Shown: positions 18,435 to 27,624, counted from the stretch's first letter. The stretch is 64,000 bases of DNA from Pseudomonas sp. ADAK13 (GCF_012935715.1 NZ_CP052860.1:6882001-6946000), one strand, 5' to 3'. Numbers and translations are program-made. Notes: generated from the letters alone by a model not told the origin.

Positions 18435-19445
18435 CTATCGTGAAATTATTTCCTGGCTACCGTCAGGCAAGGTGCGCAGGGCCACCGGAAGAATGTGCGG
18501 CAAGGCCTTGAGCAAGGCGTCGGTGTCGGTGGATTTGAACACGCTGGTCAACCGCAGGTTGCTCACCGCAGGCGCACTGACCCGCAACGGTTGCTCGCGG
18601 TAACGCGAGACTTCCCGGGCCACTTCACCGAGGGTGGCGTTGTTGAACACCAGTTTGCCAGTGCGCCAGGCCGTCAGCTCTTCTGGGTTGACCGCGTAGG
18701 CAGTCGCCACCTGACCCTGGGCATCCACATGGGTGCCCCGACCGGCCGTGAGCATCACGATTTCATCGGGTGAGCGCCCTTGCACCTTGACCGTGCCGGC
18801 CTCGACCACCACGCGGGTCTGGTCGTCATCGCGGCGCACGTCGAAACGCGTACCGGTGACCGTCACCTGCCCTGCCCCGGCCTCCACCACAAAGGGCCGG
18901 CTGGTGTCGTGCTCGACGCTGAACATCGCCTCACCCTGCTTGAGTTCGATGCCACGCTGGCCTTTTACATAGTGCACCGCCACTACACTGCGGCTGTTCA
19001 AATCCATCAGCGAACCATCGGGCAACGCCACCTGCCGGCGCTCCCCCAATGCGGTGCGGAACTCGGCGTTGTACGTCGCCGGATGATCCAGGCCGCTGAA
19101 CAACCCAAGGCCCAGGGCCACCGCCAGCACACTGGCCGCCACTGCATAACGCAGCACGGGCCGGCGTTTCGCGCGGGGTTGCGGGGCATCGCACAACGCC
19201 TGCAAGCGCGCCTTGGGCAACAGGTCGGTGGCGCTCCACAAGCCTTGCAGCACATCAAATTCATACTGGTGTTCGGCATGCTCCGCACGCCAGGCATCAA
19301 AACGCTCGCGTTCTTCGACGCTCAGTTGGCTGTCCTGCACACGCACAAACCACTGCGCCGCCTCGTCGCGGGCCGTCGCACTGCCGCAGGCACACTCACG
19401 GGTATCCATCATGGAAGATCCTGTTTCAAAGCGGGCATTGGTCAT
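18435..19445 (-). CDS. fecR: FecR-like anti-sigma / signal transducer
   Basis: A 336-residue inner-membrane regulator. The N-terminal cytoplasmic domain (residues 20-85) has the FecR signature (EAAQWFVRVQDSQLSVEERERFDAW). One transmembrane helix lies near residues 100-118 (YAVAASVLAVALGLGLFSG). The periplasmic part carries the FecR domain (LPDGSLMDLNSRS) and a C-terminal STN-like region. It relays receptor occupancy to the FecI sigma factor. Its start overlaps fecI by 4 bp, and fecA follows after a gap of about 95 bp. Confidence 0.9.
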   Translation of the reverse strand: MTNARFETGSSMMDTRECACGSATARDEAAQWFVRVQDSQLSVEERERFDAWRAEHAEHQYEFDVLQGLWSATDLLPKARLQALCDAPQPRAKRRPVLRYAVAASVLAVALGLGLFSGLDHPATYNAEFRTALGERRQVALPDGSLMDLNSRSVVAVHYVKGQRGIELKQGEAMFSVEHDTSRPFVVEAGAGQVTVTGTRFDVRRDDDQTRVVVEAGTVKVQGRSPDEIVMLTAGRGTHVDAQGQVATAYAVNPEELTAWRTGKLVFNNATLGEVAREVSRYREQPLRVSAPAVSNLRLTSVFKSTDTDALLKALPHILPVALRTLPDGSQEIISR

Positions 19446-19945
19446 GGTGCCATCGCATCCAGGCGGTCACGTAGATGCCGCAGGGTGCGGATCATATACT
19501 TTTCCACCATGTTTTTAGACAGGCCCAGGCGCTCGGCGATTTCCTGCTGGGTCAGGCCCTCGATTTTCTGCCAGATGAAAATCTTGCGGCAATTGAGCGG
19601 CAGCTCGGCCAGCGCCCGCTCGATGGAGTCCGCCAGCTGGATTGCGTGCATGAAATGCTCCGGGTCGCCACTGTGGGGCGAACGCTGATCAAAGGCTTCC
19701 AGGGCCATCGCCTCCCGACGGTCCTCGCGGCGATAAGCGTCAACGGCGATATTGCGCGCCGTTTGATGCAGATAGGCGCGAGGTTGCTCAACCTCGGTGG
19801 ACCTCGACTCAAGCACCCGCACAAAGGTATCGTGGGCCAGGTCTTCGGCCTGCTGACGGTTTCTCAGGCGGCGCGTCCAGGTCCCGATCAACTCTTCGTA
19901 GTGCTCGAAAAAGCCTGGTCTGCGGGGCGGCTGAGGAATCATCAA
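19442..19945 (-). CDS. fecI: FecI-like ECF sigma factor
   Basis: A 167-residue extracytoplasmic-function sigma factor. Region 2 is visible in FFEHYEELIGTWTRRLRNRQ and AEDLAHDTFVRVLE. Region 4 has LPLNCRKIFIWQKIEGLTQQEIAERLGLSKNMVEKYM. It would direct RNA polymerase to the downstream receptor gene after signalling through FecR. The start is ATG-ATG; either is possible. A Fur-box-like palindrome lies about 26 bp upstream, consistent with iron repression. Confidence 0.9.
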   Translation of the reverse strand: MMIPQPPRRPGFFEHYEELIGTWTRRLRNRQQAEDLAHDTFVRVLESRSTEVEQPRAYLHQTARNIAVDAYRREDRREAMALEAFDQRSPHSGDPEHFMHAIQLADSIERALAELPLNCRKIFIWQKIEGLTQQEIAERLGLSKNMVEKYMIRTLRHLRDRLDAMAP

Positions 19946-19970
19946 GGGAGCACTGGGAAGGCGGGACGTG

Positions 19971-19989
19971 AATAGTAATGCTTCCTATT
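19971..19989. promoter_or_regulatory. Possible Fur box upstream of fecI
   Basis: AATAGTAATGCTTCCTATT is an AT-rich imperfect palindrome just upstream of the fecI start. It matches about 10 of 19 positions of the classical Fur consensus, concentrated in the outer arms. Position and pathway fit; the match itself is moderate. Confidence 0.4.
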
Positions 19990-20009
19990 AAGTGGAGCAA
20001 TGCTACCCG

Positions 20010-21758
20010 TCAGCTATCAATCACCCGCTGCAAATGAATCGCCAACTCCGTGGCAAACCGCCGCTCCGGCGTTTCCACATCAATCCCGAACAACTCCTGG
20101 ATCCGCGCCAGCCGGTAGCGCAGCGTCGTCACATGCACCCCCATCGCGTCCGCACAGGCCTGGCTGCGGCAGCTTTCCCGCAGGTACGCTGTCAGGGTTT
20201 CCAGGTACGGCGTCTGGTGCTTGCGGTCATGGGCGAGCATCGCGCCGACGCTGTCGTTGACGAAGGTGCGAATATCCTCGCCGCCCACGGCCGCGACGAA
20301 GATCGGGATCGGCCCGAAATCCTGATCGGAGATCGGCCCGCTGCGGCCGAACGAACGGGCAATCTCGATCAGCCGCCGGCAGCGCTCCCACGCAGCCGGA
20401 TAATCCGCCAACACCCGGCACACGCCGCTGGCCAGCAGGATCGGCTCGGCGCCCAGGTAGTGCGCCAGGTCGTCCGCAATCTGGCGTTTGATTTTGCTCA
20501 GGCGCTCGCCTTCCGCCGGCACCAGGCACACCAGCCCGTTGTCGACGATGATCACCGTGGCCTGCATCCCCGCCCGTTGCAGGATGCGGGCAACGTTGTG
20601 GTGCAGGTTCTTCGCCTCCCGGGCCTTGGCGCCGTAGTCGATGATGATCATCTGCTGCGGCGTGCTGAAGCTGATGCCCAGGCGTTGGGCGCGTTGCTGG
20701 ATGTCATCGGCATCGCGCCAGCGGCCTTCGAGCACTTCGAACAGCAACTCGGTCTGGGTGCGGGTTTCAAACCGAAAGCGGATAAAGCTGCGCATCATCT
20801 GCACGCTCAAAGCGAACTTGGCGCTTTCCAGCATCAGCAAATCCAGCTCGTTGACCGGCACCGCCACCGGGAACAGCACCAGCGCGCCCACCAGTTCGTG
20901 GTCGACCATCAACGGTTCGATCTGCGCCCGCAACGTAAACTGGCGCTGGCCATCGTCAAGGAACAGGTTGACCGTGTTGCGCAGGGCGCTGCGCAAGCTT
21001 TCCTGGGCCGCCTTGGTGATCTGCACGCTGAGCACCCCGGCGACCGCGGCCTGCCAGGCGTTATCGTCGAACAAGGCGGTATCCGGCGAGCGCCCCGCCA
21101 CCACCTGGTTGGCGGTGAAGTCCACGGCGATCACCGGGTTGGGCAACTGGTCGCCCACCATCAGCGACAACGACGTCACCGAGCCGCCGCCCAACACGTG
21201 TTCCAGCATCGTGGTGTGCACATGCAACGCCTGCTGCAGGCGCTCGGCGGCGCGACGCTCGGCTTCCAGCTGGCGCTGGCGCTCCACGGCAATGGCGCCC
21301 AGGTGGATGATCATGCCAAGGAACACCCGGTCTTCTTCCGACACGTCCATCAGCGTGCGGGAAATCACGCTGAGCACCATGGGCCGACCGTCGAAGTCGG
21401 TGCAGTTCATCGGCATCACCATCACCGTGCGGTAATCACGCTCCAGGGATTCACGGCGGTAGCCGGGGTACTCGCATTCGCGCACGTCGCGGATGAACAC
21501 CGCCTCGTTGCGTTGCAGGGCGGTCATCACCGGGCTGGACGACAGCTCCCAGCAATCCACCAGCGGGCGCTGCACCAGGGTCGGGTCGTGGCGGGCGATG
21601 ACGTGGCCGAAGCCGGCGTCCATGTCGATGGCCATGATCGAGCTCATGGTCCAGTGGGTGTGGCGGCAACTGGCGTACACCAACTGGTGCAGCATCGACT
21701 GCAGATCACCGCCGGAGTTGATCTGACTGGCCACATCGCGCAACGACAGTATCTGCAT
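20010..21758 (-). CDS. PucR/CdaR-family transcriptional regulator
   Basis: A protein of about 582 residues from the ATG at 21758. Upstream in-frame codons to 21878 encode atypical sequence and I leave them out, though a GTG at 21776 is possible. The N-terminal part is GAF-like (SRTLMDVSEEDRVFLGMIIHLGAIAVERQRQLE). The middle is a GGDEF-like/CdaR domain (LISFSTPQQMIIIDYG type). The C-terminus is a PucR helix-turn-helix (TLTAYLRESCRSQACADAMGVHVTTLRYRL). Such regulators activate adjacent catabolic operons in response to a pathway compound. The gene diverges from the catabolic cluster starting at 21948, so it is the likely local regulator. The 189-bp divergent gap holds both promoters; no clear palindrome was seen. 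Confidence 0.8.
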   Translation of the reverse strand: MQILSLRDVASQINSGGDLQSMLHQLVYASCRHTHWTMSSIMAIDMDAGFGHVIARHDPTLVQRPLVDCWELSSSPVMTALQRNEAVFIRDVRECEYPGYRRESLERDYRTVMVMPMNCTDFDGRPMVLSVISRTLMDVSEEDRVFLGMIIHLGAIAVERQRQLEAERRAAERLQQALHVHTTMLEHVLGGGSVTSLSLMVGDQLPNPVIAVDFTANQVVAGRSPDTALFDDNAWQAAVAGVLSVQITKAAQESLRSALRNTVNLFLDDGQRQFTLRAQIEPLMVDHELVGALVLFPVAVPVNELDLLMLESAKFALSVQMMRSFIRFRFETRTQTELLFEVLEGRWRDADDIQQRAQRLGISFSTPQQMIIIDYGAKAREAKNLHHNVARILQRAGMQATVIIVDNGLVCLVPAEGERLSKIKRQIADDLAHYLGAEPILLASGVCRVLADYPAAWERCRRLIEIARSFGRSGPISDQDFGPIPIFVAAVGGEDIRTFVNDSVGAMLAHDRKHQTPYLETLTAYLRESCRSQACADAMGVHVTTLRYRLARIQELFGIDVETPERRFATELAIHLQRVIDS

Positions 21759-21947
21759 TTCTCGATTCAAGGCACTCACCCGAACAAGGAGGTCACGGCA
21801 GCCACGTTGCCTGCCAGGCCCGCCCGATACTTGCGCCGGTTCAGAGCAATGTCCAGCGGATTTGCACTCGTAAACCATGGAAGACGCTGTTGGCCGATGC
21901 TCCTAGCCTAAGGCCACAACCAACAGCCACAAGGGCGACGAGTCATC

Positions 21948-22547
21948 ATGAATCTGGAAAATCTGGGCGTCAGGAAGTACTGCACCTTTATCGAAGAAAC
22001 CTTTATCGAAGGCGGCAAGGACGCCGGCAAACCCATCACCCTGATCGTGGTCGCCGCCGTGTTGAAAAACCCTTGGGCCGGCCAGGGCTTCGTCGAAAAC
22101 CTGCGCCCCGAGATCCTGCGCCTGGCTCCGGGCTTGGGTTATGAAATGACCCGCCGCCTGATCGCCCTGATGCCCGGCGGCAAGGTCGAAGCCTTCGGCA
22201 AGGCAGCCGCTGTGGGGGTCAACGGTGAAATCGAACATGCCTCGGGCCTGATCCACACCCTGCGCTTCGGCAACCTGTTCCGCGAAGCCGTGGAAGGCAC
22301 CGCCTACCTGAGCTTCACCAACACCCGCAACGCCCCCGGCGCCCTGCTCTCGCTGCCGATGGTGCACAAGAGCGAAACCGGCAAGCGCTCGCACTTTCTC
22401 ACCGCCAACTTCCAGGTCGCCGATGCCCCGGGCCCCGACGAAGTGCTGATCGCCATCGGCGCCAGTGATGGCTCCCGTGCCCACCCACGGATTGCCGACC
22501 GCTACCAGGACATGGCGGAGATGGAAGCGGAACAGCCGAAGGACTGA
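21948..22547 (+). CDS. DUF1185 (amino acid synthesis family) protein
   Basis: A 199-residue soluble protein of the DUF1185 family. Conserved-looking segments are KYCTFIEETFIEGG at the N-terminus, VVAAVLKNPWAGQGFVENL, GKAAAVGVNGEIEHASGLIHTLRFG and ATHIRS-like GSRAHPRIADRYQDM at the C-terminus. The family is called 'amino acid synthesis' in databases, but no defined reaction is known to me. It is the first gene of the divergent catabolic cluster, separated from the flavin reductase gene by a 300-bp gap containing a REP pair. A role as an accessory isomerase or cyclase in the pathway is possible; I infer no specific reaction. Confidence 0.75.
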   Translation: MNLENLGVRKYCTFIEETFIEGGKDAGKPITLIVVAAVLKNPWAGQGFVENLRPEILRLAPGLGYEMTRRLIALMPGGKVEAFGKAAAVGVNGEIEHASGLIHTLRFGNLFREAVEGTAYLSFTNTRNAPGALLSLPMVHKSETGKRSHFLTANFQVADAPGPDEVLIAIGASDGSRAHPRIADRYQDMAEMEAEQPKD

Positions 22548-22574
22548 CGTTTGACTGAAAAACTACGCTCAATT

Positions 22575-22703
22575 GTGGCGAGGGAGCTTGCTCCCGCTGG
22601 GTCGCGGAGCGGCACCATGAGTCCCGCCATGGTCCGCCTGAAAGAACCCGGTTGCCTTTGTGGAGCTGCTTCGCAGCCCAGCGGGAGCAAGCTCCCTCGC
22701 CAC
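22575..22703. repeat. Inverted pair of REP elements
   Basis: A 26-bp unit at 22575-22600 (GTGGCGAGGGAGCTTGCTCC...) recurs in inverted orientation at 22678-22703. The pair could fold into a long stem with about 77 nt between. Each unit is itself palindromic (GGGAGCTTGCTCCC). This is a REP doublet (REPIN) of the Pseudomonas type and fills most of the 300-bp gap between the DUF1185 and flavin reductase genes. Confidence 0.85.
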
Positions 22704-22847
22704 AGGGTTGATGTATTTGCCATAGAAATGCCGGAGCACTGCGAACCGAAGCAAAACTTTCACCTTCGTTACCATTTTTCGACGCAAGCCCACGGTTTCC
22801 CTTCCTCGTAGGCTTGCTTCACACCACAAGAACAAAGGAGTACCCCG

Positions 22848-23795
22848 ATGCCGAGCACCGTGATCAGCGCCAACGTTGCAGCCGTCGATCCGGGCGCCTT
22901 GCGCCAGGCCTTCGGCACCTTCGTCACCGGCGTCACCGTCATCACCACCCATGACGCCGACGGCAACCCTCGTGGCATGACCGCCAATTCGTTCACTTCG
23001 GTGTCCCTCGACCCGCCGCTGCTGCTGGTGTGCGTGGGCAAGTCCGCCGCCAGCTACACCGCGTTTGCCGGCACCGAACAGTTTGCCGTGAACCTGCTGC
23101 ATGAAGGCCAGGTCGACGTCTCCGGCACCTTTGCCTCCAAGTCGCCGGACAAGTTCCACACCGTCAACCACGACACGGTGCACACCGGCGCGCCGATCCT
23201 CACCGACAGCCTGACCTGGTTCGACTGCAGCGTGCACCAGCGCATCGAAGCCGGCGACCACCTGGTGCTGATCGGCCAGGTGCGCGCCTTCGGCACCAGC
23301 CCCAAGCTGCCGCTGTGTTTCTGCCGGGGCCGCTACGCCAACATCCAGGACCCGCTGCCCGCCAGCTGGCTGGACTCCCACAAGATGATCATCGGCTACC
23401 TGATCGAAGCCGGCGGCGGGATCCTGTTCCGCGCCGATGGCCAAGGCGGCTGGACGCTGCCGGTGGCCGGCAAGCGCAAAGGCTTTATCGACGCCGGTCA
23501 CAGCGCGCTGCCGGTGGAGCAGGAATCGACCTTCCTGTACTCGGCCTTCGATGTCGACGACACCGACCCCGGCTACCTGATCTACCGCGCCCAGCTCGGC
23601 CCGTTCGACGCCGAGCTGCCCGACACCCTGCGTTTCTTCCCGCTGGACGACTTGCCCATCGAACAGATGCCGGTCAATGAACTGCGCTCGGTGGTGCGCC
23701 GTTATGCCCGCGAGCGCCAGAACCAGCAGTTCGGCATCTACACCGGCTCCGCCGCCAGCGGCCGCATCGCGATGCTCGAAAACGCGCCCCTTTGA
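22848..23795 (+). CDS. Flavin reductase fused to a NUDIX-like domain
   Basis: A 315-residue protein. Residues about 15-170 are a short-chain flavin reductase domain (LRQAFGTFVTGVTVITT, GMTANSFTSVSLDPPLLLVCVG, GDHLVLIGQV). This would supply reduced FMN to the luciferase-like oxygenase encoded downstream. Residues about 180-300 are a second alpha/beta domain (GGGILFRADGQGGWTLPVAGKRKG, then LPVEQEST) that resembles a degenerate NUDIX fold without a clean NUDIX box. The reductase component of trigonelline monooxygenase (TgnA) is the best functional analogy, based on the set of neighbouring genes. Confidence 0.75.
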   Translation: MPSTVISANVAAVDPGALRQAFGTFVTGVTVITTHDADGNPRGMTANSFTSVSLDPPLLLVCVGKSAASYTAFAGTEQFAVNLLHEGQVDVSGTFASKSPDKFHTVNHDTVHTGAPILTDSLTWFDCSVHQRIEAGDHLVLIGQVRAFGTSPKLPLCFCRGRYANIQDPLPASWLDSHKMIIGYLIEAGGGILFRADGQGGWTLPVAGKRKGFIDAGHSALPVEQESTFLYSAFDVDDTDPGYLIYRAQLGPFDAELPDTLRFFPLDDLPIEQMPVNELRSVVRRYARERQNQQFGIYTGSAASGRIAMLENAPL

Positions 23796-23817
23796 CACGC
23801 ACCTACAGGACTCCTGC

Positions 23818-25329
23818 ATGAAAACCACGGTCAGCGCCCTTGAGGGCAACCGCCTCAACCTGTTTATCGACGGCCGCTTCGTTGCGCCTGCCAGCGAAAC
23901 CTACGTCGACAGTTTCGACCCCACCACCGGCCAGCCCTGGTACCAGTTTGCTCAGGCCGATGCCGGTGATGTCGCCCGCGCGGTCGCCTCGGCCCACAAG
24001 ACCTTCAACGACCCGCACTGGCGCAACATGACGCCCACGGCGCGGGGCAAATTGTTGTACCGCCTGGCCCAACTGGTGGCCGAGCACGCCGAAGAACTGG
24101 CCCTGCTGGAAACCCGCGACAACGGCAAGCTGCTGCGGGAAATGCGCGCCCAGATGAGCGCCCTGCCCGATGCCTACATCTACTTCGCCGGCATGGCCGA
24201 CAAGCTGCAAGGCGAGGTGATTCCGGTCAACAAGCTCAACCAGCTCAACTACAGCAGCCGCGAGCCGTTGGGCGTCGTCGGCATGATTACCCCGTGGAAC
24301 TCGCCGCTGATGCTGCTCACCGGCACCCTCGCGCCGTGCCTGGCCATCGGCAACACCGTGGTGATCAAACCGTCGGAACACGCCAGCGCCTCCACCCTGG
24401 CCCTGGCCGAGCTGATCATCGAAGCCGGCTTCCCGGCAGGCGTGGTCAACGTGGTCACCGGCAACGGCGCCGTCACCGGCGATGCATTGACCCGCCACCC
24501 GGACATCGCCAAATACGTGTTCACCGGCAGCACCGAGACCGGTCGGCGCATCGCCGGCAACGCCGCCAACAACCTGGTGCCGTGCCAGATGGAATTGGGC
24601 GGCAAATCCCCTCACGTGGTGTTTGCCGATGTCGATATCGACACCGCCGTGAACGGCGTGGTCTCCGGGATATTCGCCGCCGCCGGGCAAAGTTGCGTGG
24701 CCGGTTCGCGCTGTTTTGTCGAGGCGCCGATCTACGACAGATTCGTCGAAGCCCTGGTTGCCCGCACTCAACAGATCACCGTCGGCCACCCGATGGAAGA
24801 ACACACCGACATCGGTCCGCTGGCCCTGCAAGCCCAACTGCAAAAGCTCGAAGGCTACATCGCCAGCGGTGCCAACCAAGGCGCGCAGATTGCCGTCGGC
24901 GGCAAACGCCCCAACGCTGCGAACCTGTCCGAAGGCTGGTACTTCGAACCCACGGTGATGGCCAACGCCAGCAACGACATGCCGTTCATGCGCGACGAAT
25001 TGTTCGGCCCGGTAGTGGGCGTGATGCCCTTCACCACCGAAGCGCAAATGCTCAGCCTGGCCAACGACACCCACTACGGCCTGGCCTCCGGCATCTGGAC
25101 GCAGAACATCGACCGCGCAATGCGTTTTGCCAACCGCATCGACGCCGGCACGGTGTGGATCAACACCTACCGCAGCTCGGCCTACATGTCCGCCAATGGC
25201 GGTTTCAAACACAGCGGTTATGGCCGTCGCGGCGGCTTTGACGTGATGCGCGAGTTTTCCCGGGCCAAGAACGTGGTCATCGATTACTCCGGCGAAATGC
25301 AGGACCCCTTCGTCATTCGCCTGCGCTGA
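23818..25329 (+). CDS. Aldehyde dehydrogenase (TgnC-like)
   Basis: A 503-residue NAD(P)-dependent aldehyde dehydrogenase. The cofactor-binding segment is TPWNSPLMLL (residues 159-168), the general base is Glu259 in MELGGKSPH, and the nucleophile is Cys293 in AGQSCVAGS. I start it at the ATG at 23818, preceded by AGGA, rather than at an earlier in-frame codon inside the reductase gene. In trigonelline breakdown the equivalent enzyme (TgnC) oxidises the ring-opened semialdehyde/lactone intermediate. That specific substrate is inferred from context; the family is certain. Confidence 0.9.
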   Translation: MKTTVSALEGNRLNLFIDGRFVAPASETYVDSFDPTTGQPWYQFAQADAGDVARAVASAHKTFNDPHWRNMTPTARGKLLYRLAQLVAEHAEELALLETRDNGKLLREMRAQMSALPDAYIYFAGMADKLQGEVIPVNKLNQLNYSSREPLGVVGMITPWNSPLMLLTGTLAPCLAIGNTVVIKPSEHASASTLALAELIIEAGFPAGVVNVVTGNGAVTGDALTRHPDIAKYVFTGSTETGRRIAGNAANNLVPCQMELGGKSPHVVFADVDIDTAVNGVVSGIFAAAGQSCVAGSRCFVEAPIYDRFVEALVARTQQITVGHPMEEHTDIGPLALQAQLQKLEGYIASGANQGAQIAVGGKRPNAANLSEGWYFEPTVMANASNDMPFMRDELFGPVVGVMPFTTEAQMLSLANDTHYGLASGIWTQNIDRAMRFANRIDAGTVWINTYRSSAYMSANGGFKHSGYGRRGGFDVMREFSRAKNVVIDYSGEMQDPFVIRLR

Positions 25330-25347
25330 TTATTCAAGGAGCACCTT

Positions 25348-26424
25348 ATGAAATTCGCCGTATCCCTGAGCATGGAACGCTTCTCGCCGGACGTGCCGAT
25401 GCAGACCGTCATGGCCAACCTGCTGGAGCTGGCAAAGATCGCCGATGCCGGCGGCTTTGAAACCCTGTGGACCTCCGAGCACCACACCCTGGAATGCACC
25501 ATCGCGCCCAACCCGTTCCAGACCCTGACCTGGCTCGGCCAGCACACCGAGCGCATCCGCCTGGGGACCGCGACCCTCGCCGCGGCCTACTGGCATCCGA
25601 TCCGCCTGGCGGGCGAAGCCGCGCTGTGTGATCACCTGACCCAAGGCCGGCTGGAGTTCGGGATTGCCCGGGGCTCCTACCAGTACGAATTCGACCGCAT
25701 GACCCCCGGCCTGCAACAGCAGGAAGGCGTGGGCTACATGAAGGAACTGGTGCCGGCGGTGCAAAAGCTCTGGACCGGTGACTACGCCCACGACGGCCAC
25801 TACTGGAAATTCCCGCAGACCGCCGCCGTGCCCAAGCCCTTGCAAAAAGGCCACCCACCGATCTGGGTGGCCGCACGGGACCCGGGCACGTTTGATTGGG
25901 CGGTGAGCATCGGCGCGAACATCCTGTCCACCCCGCTCTCGCTGCCGGCGGCCGAAATCGCGGTGCTCGGCGAGAAGTTCAACAAGGCGGTGGCCGACAA
26001 CCCCCACGTGCCGCGCCCGCGCTTCATGATGCAGCGCCGCACCTGCGTGTACGCCAATGCCAACGACTGGGAACTGCCGGTCAAGCACAGCATGGACTTT
26101 GGCCGCGCCTTCGAAAACCTGATGCAGAACATCGGCACCGTGCACAACGGTTTCCCCGAGCCGGTGCCGTTTGAAAGCGTGCGCGGCAAAGACAACTACA
26201 ACCCGGAAAACCTGCGGCGCAACCTGATGTTCGGCACCCCCGAGGAGATCATCGAAAAACTGCTCGACTACGAAGCCGCCGGCGTCGACCAGTATTGCCT
26301 GGGCCTGACCTTCAACCTGCCGTTCGAACTGCAGAAGCAGACCCTGCGCCTGTTCATCGATGAAGTGATGCCGTTCTTCGCCGAGCGCGAACGCGCAAAA
26401 CAACGCGACAAGGTCAGCGCGTGA
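25348..26424 (+). CDS. Luciferase-like flavin-dependent monooxygenase (TgnB-like)
   Basis: A 358-residue LLM-class TIM-barrel oxygenase. Typical features are KIADAGGFETLWTSEHH near residue 30, RIRLGTATLAAAYWHPIRLAGEAALCDHL (71-99), and RLEFGIARGSYQYEFDR. It uses reduced flavin from a partner reductase, here most likely the gene at 22848. As the oxygenase component of a two-component system it would oxygenate and open a ring of the substrate; in the trigonelline pathway this is the N-methylnicotinate ring. Its stop overlaps the hydrolase start (TGATG). Confidence 0.85.
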   Translation: MKFAVSLSMERFSPDVPMQTVMANLLELAKIADAGGFETLWTSEHHTLECTIAPNPFQTLTWLGQHTERIRLGTATLAAAYWHPIRLAGEAALCDHLTQGRLEFGIARGSYQYEFDRMTPGLQQQEGVGYMKELVPAVQKLWTGDYAHDGHYWKFPQTAAVPKPLQKGHPPIWVAARDPGTFDWAVSIGANILSTPLSLPAAEIAVLGEKFNKAVADNPHVPRPRFMMQRRTCVYANANDWELPVKHSMDFGRAFENLMQNIGTVHNGFPEPVPFESVRGKDNYNPENLRRNLMFGTPEEIIEKLLDYEAAGVDQYCLGLTFNLPFELQKQTLRLFIDEVMPFFAERERAKQRDKVSA

Positions 26425-27236
26425 TGAGCCAGGCACAACGTTTCAGCGTGGCCAACGTCACGCTCAACTACCGCCTGGACGGGCATGGGCCGCGCCCGCT
26501 GGTGTGCATCCATGGCGTGGGCTCCAGCCTTGAGGCGTGGGCCGAGACGGTGGCCGGCTTGCAGGAGCAATTCACCGTGCTGACCTTCGACCTGCGCGGC
26601 CACGGCCAGTCGTCCCGTACACCCGGGCGTTACGAGATTGATCACTTGGTGGGTGAGGCGCTGGCCCTGGCGGATCACGTGGGTTTCAAGCAGTTCGACC
26701 TGGCCGGGTTCTCGTTGGGCGGGTTGATCGCCCAGCGCATGGCCCTGACGCACCCGGCGCGGGTGCGCCGGTTGGTGCTGCTGTCGACCGTGGCCGGGCG
26801 TAACGCCGAGGAGCGCGAGCGGGTGCAGGCGCGGCTCGCCGCCTTGCAGGCAGGGGAGCCCGTGGCCCACTACGAGGCGTCGTTGTCGCGCTGGCTGACC
26901 GAGGACTTTCAGGCACGCCATCCCGAGGCCGTCACCCGCCTGCGCCAACTGAATGCCGAGAATGACCCCGGCTGTTATGCCGCGGCGTATCGCATCCTCG
27001 CCGAGTCGGATTTCGGCGAGCAACTGTCACGGATCCACTGCCCCACCCTGATTGCCACCGGTGCCGACGATGCCGGCTCCAATCCGCGCATGGCCGCGTT
27101 CATGCATGCGCACATCGAGGGCTCGCAATTGCAGATTCTGCCGGGGCTGCGCCATTGCATTCTGATCGAGGCGCCGCAACGGGTGGCCGCCCTGATACGC
27201 GATTTTCTAACCGATTCGGAGACCCATCATGGATAA
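26424..27236 (+). CDS. Alpha/beta hydrolase (TgnD-like)
   Basis: A 270-residue alpha/beta hydrolase. HGVGSS near residue 30 forms the oxyanion region, the nucleophile elbow is AGFSLGGLIAQ (Ser about residue 94), an Asp lies in GADDAGSNP, and the C-terminal His in GLRHCILIEAP completes the triad. The ATG at 26424 overlaps the oxygenase stop. In the trigonelline scheme an equivalent hydrolase (TgnD) cleaves the methylformamido-methylene succinate, releasing methylamine, formate, CO2 and succinate semialdehyde. This fits the succinate-semialdehyde dehydrogenase gene at 31214. Function is inferred from the cluster. Confidence 0.85.
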   Translation: MSQAQRFSVANVTLNYRLDGHGPRPLVCIHGVGSSLEAWAETVAGLQEQFTVLTFDLRGHGQSSRTPGRYEIDHLVGEALALADHVGFKQFDLAGFSLGGLIAQRMALTHPARVRRLVLLSTVAGRNAEERERVQARLAALQAGEPVAHYEASLSRWLTEDFQARHPEAVTRLRQLNAENDPGCYAAAYRILAESDFGEQLSRIHCPTLIATGADDAGSNPRMAAFMHAHIEGSQLQILPGLRHCILIEAPQRVAALIRDFLTDSETHHG

Positions 27237-27624
27237 ATCATTGCAGGCCCAAGGCGAAAGCGTTCGCCGCCAGGTCCTCGGCGATCGCTACGTCGACCAG
27301 GCCCTGGGCCGCGCCGACGACTTTTCCCGGCCCTTCCAGGCGGTGCTCAACGAGTACTGCTGGGGCATGGTCTGGACCGACGACAGCCTGGACCTCAAGC
27401 AACGCAGCCTGCTCAACCTCGGCATGCTCGCGGCACTGGGGCGCATGGACGAATTCGGCACGCATTTTTGCGGCGCCATTCGCAACGGCCTGACGGACGA
27501 CGAACTGCGTGCCGCCCTGGTGCAGATCGCGGTGTACTGCGGTGTGCCAGCGGGTGTCGAGGCGTTTCGCGTGGCCCGCAACGCCCGGGAAAGCATGGTT
27601 CCATCGGATACCACGACCGGTTGA
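27229..27624 (+). CDS. Carboxymuconolactone decarboxylase (CMD) family protein
   Basis: A 131-residue all-helical CMD/AhpD-like protein with LNEYCWGMVWTDDSLDLKQRSLLNLGMLAALG and the C-terminal VQIAVYCGVPAGVEAFR segment. It is close in size to 4-carboxymuconolactone decarboxylase. It overlaps the hydrolase gene by 8 bp, so it belongs to the same operon. The conserved single Cys in this region differs from the AhpD CxxC, which favours a decarboxylase or isomerase role over a peroxidase role. The reaction here is unknown; it is not part of the minimal known trigonelline pathway. Confidence 0.75.
   Translation: MDKSLQAQGESVRRQVLGDRYVDQALGRADDFSRPFQAVLNEYCWGMVWTDDSLDLKQRSLLNLGMLAALGRMDEFGTHFCGAIRNGLTDDELRAALVQIAVYCGVPAGVEAFRVARNARESMVPSDTTTG

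Noticed and set aside
22575..22703. Possible CRISPR-like repeat
   Set aside because: Only two units in inverted orientation exist, so it is a REP doublet and not a direct-repeat array.
27229..27624. AhpD-type alkylhydroperoxidase
   Set aside because: The CxxC redox motif is absent, so the protein fits the decarboxylase branch of the CMD family better.
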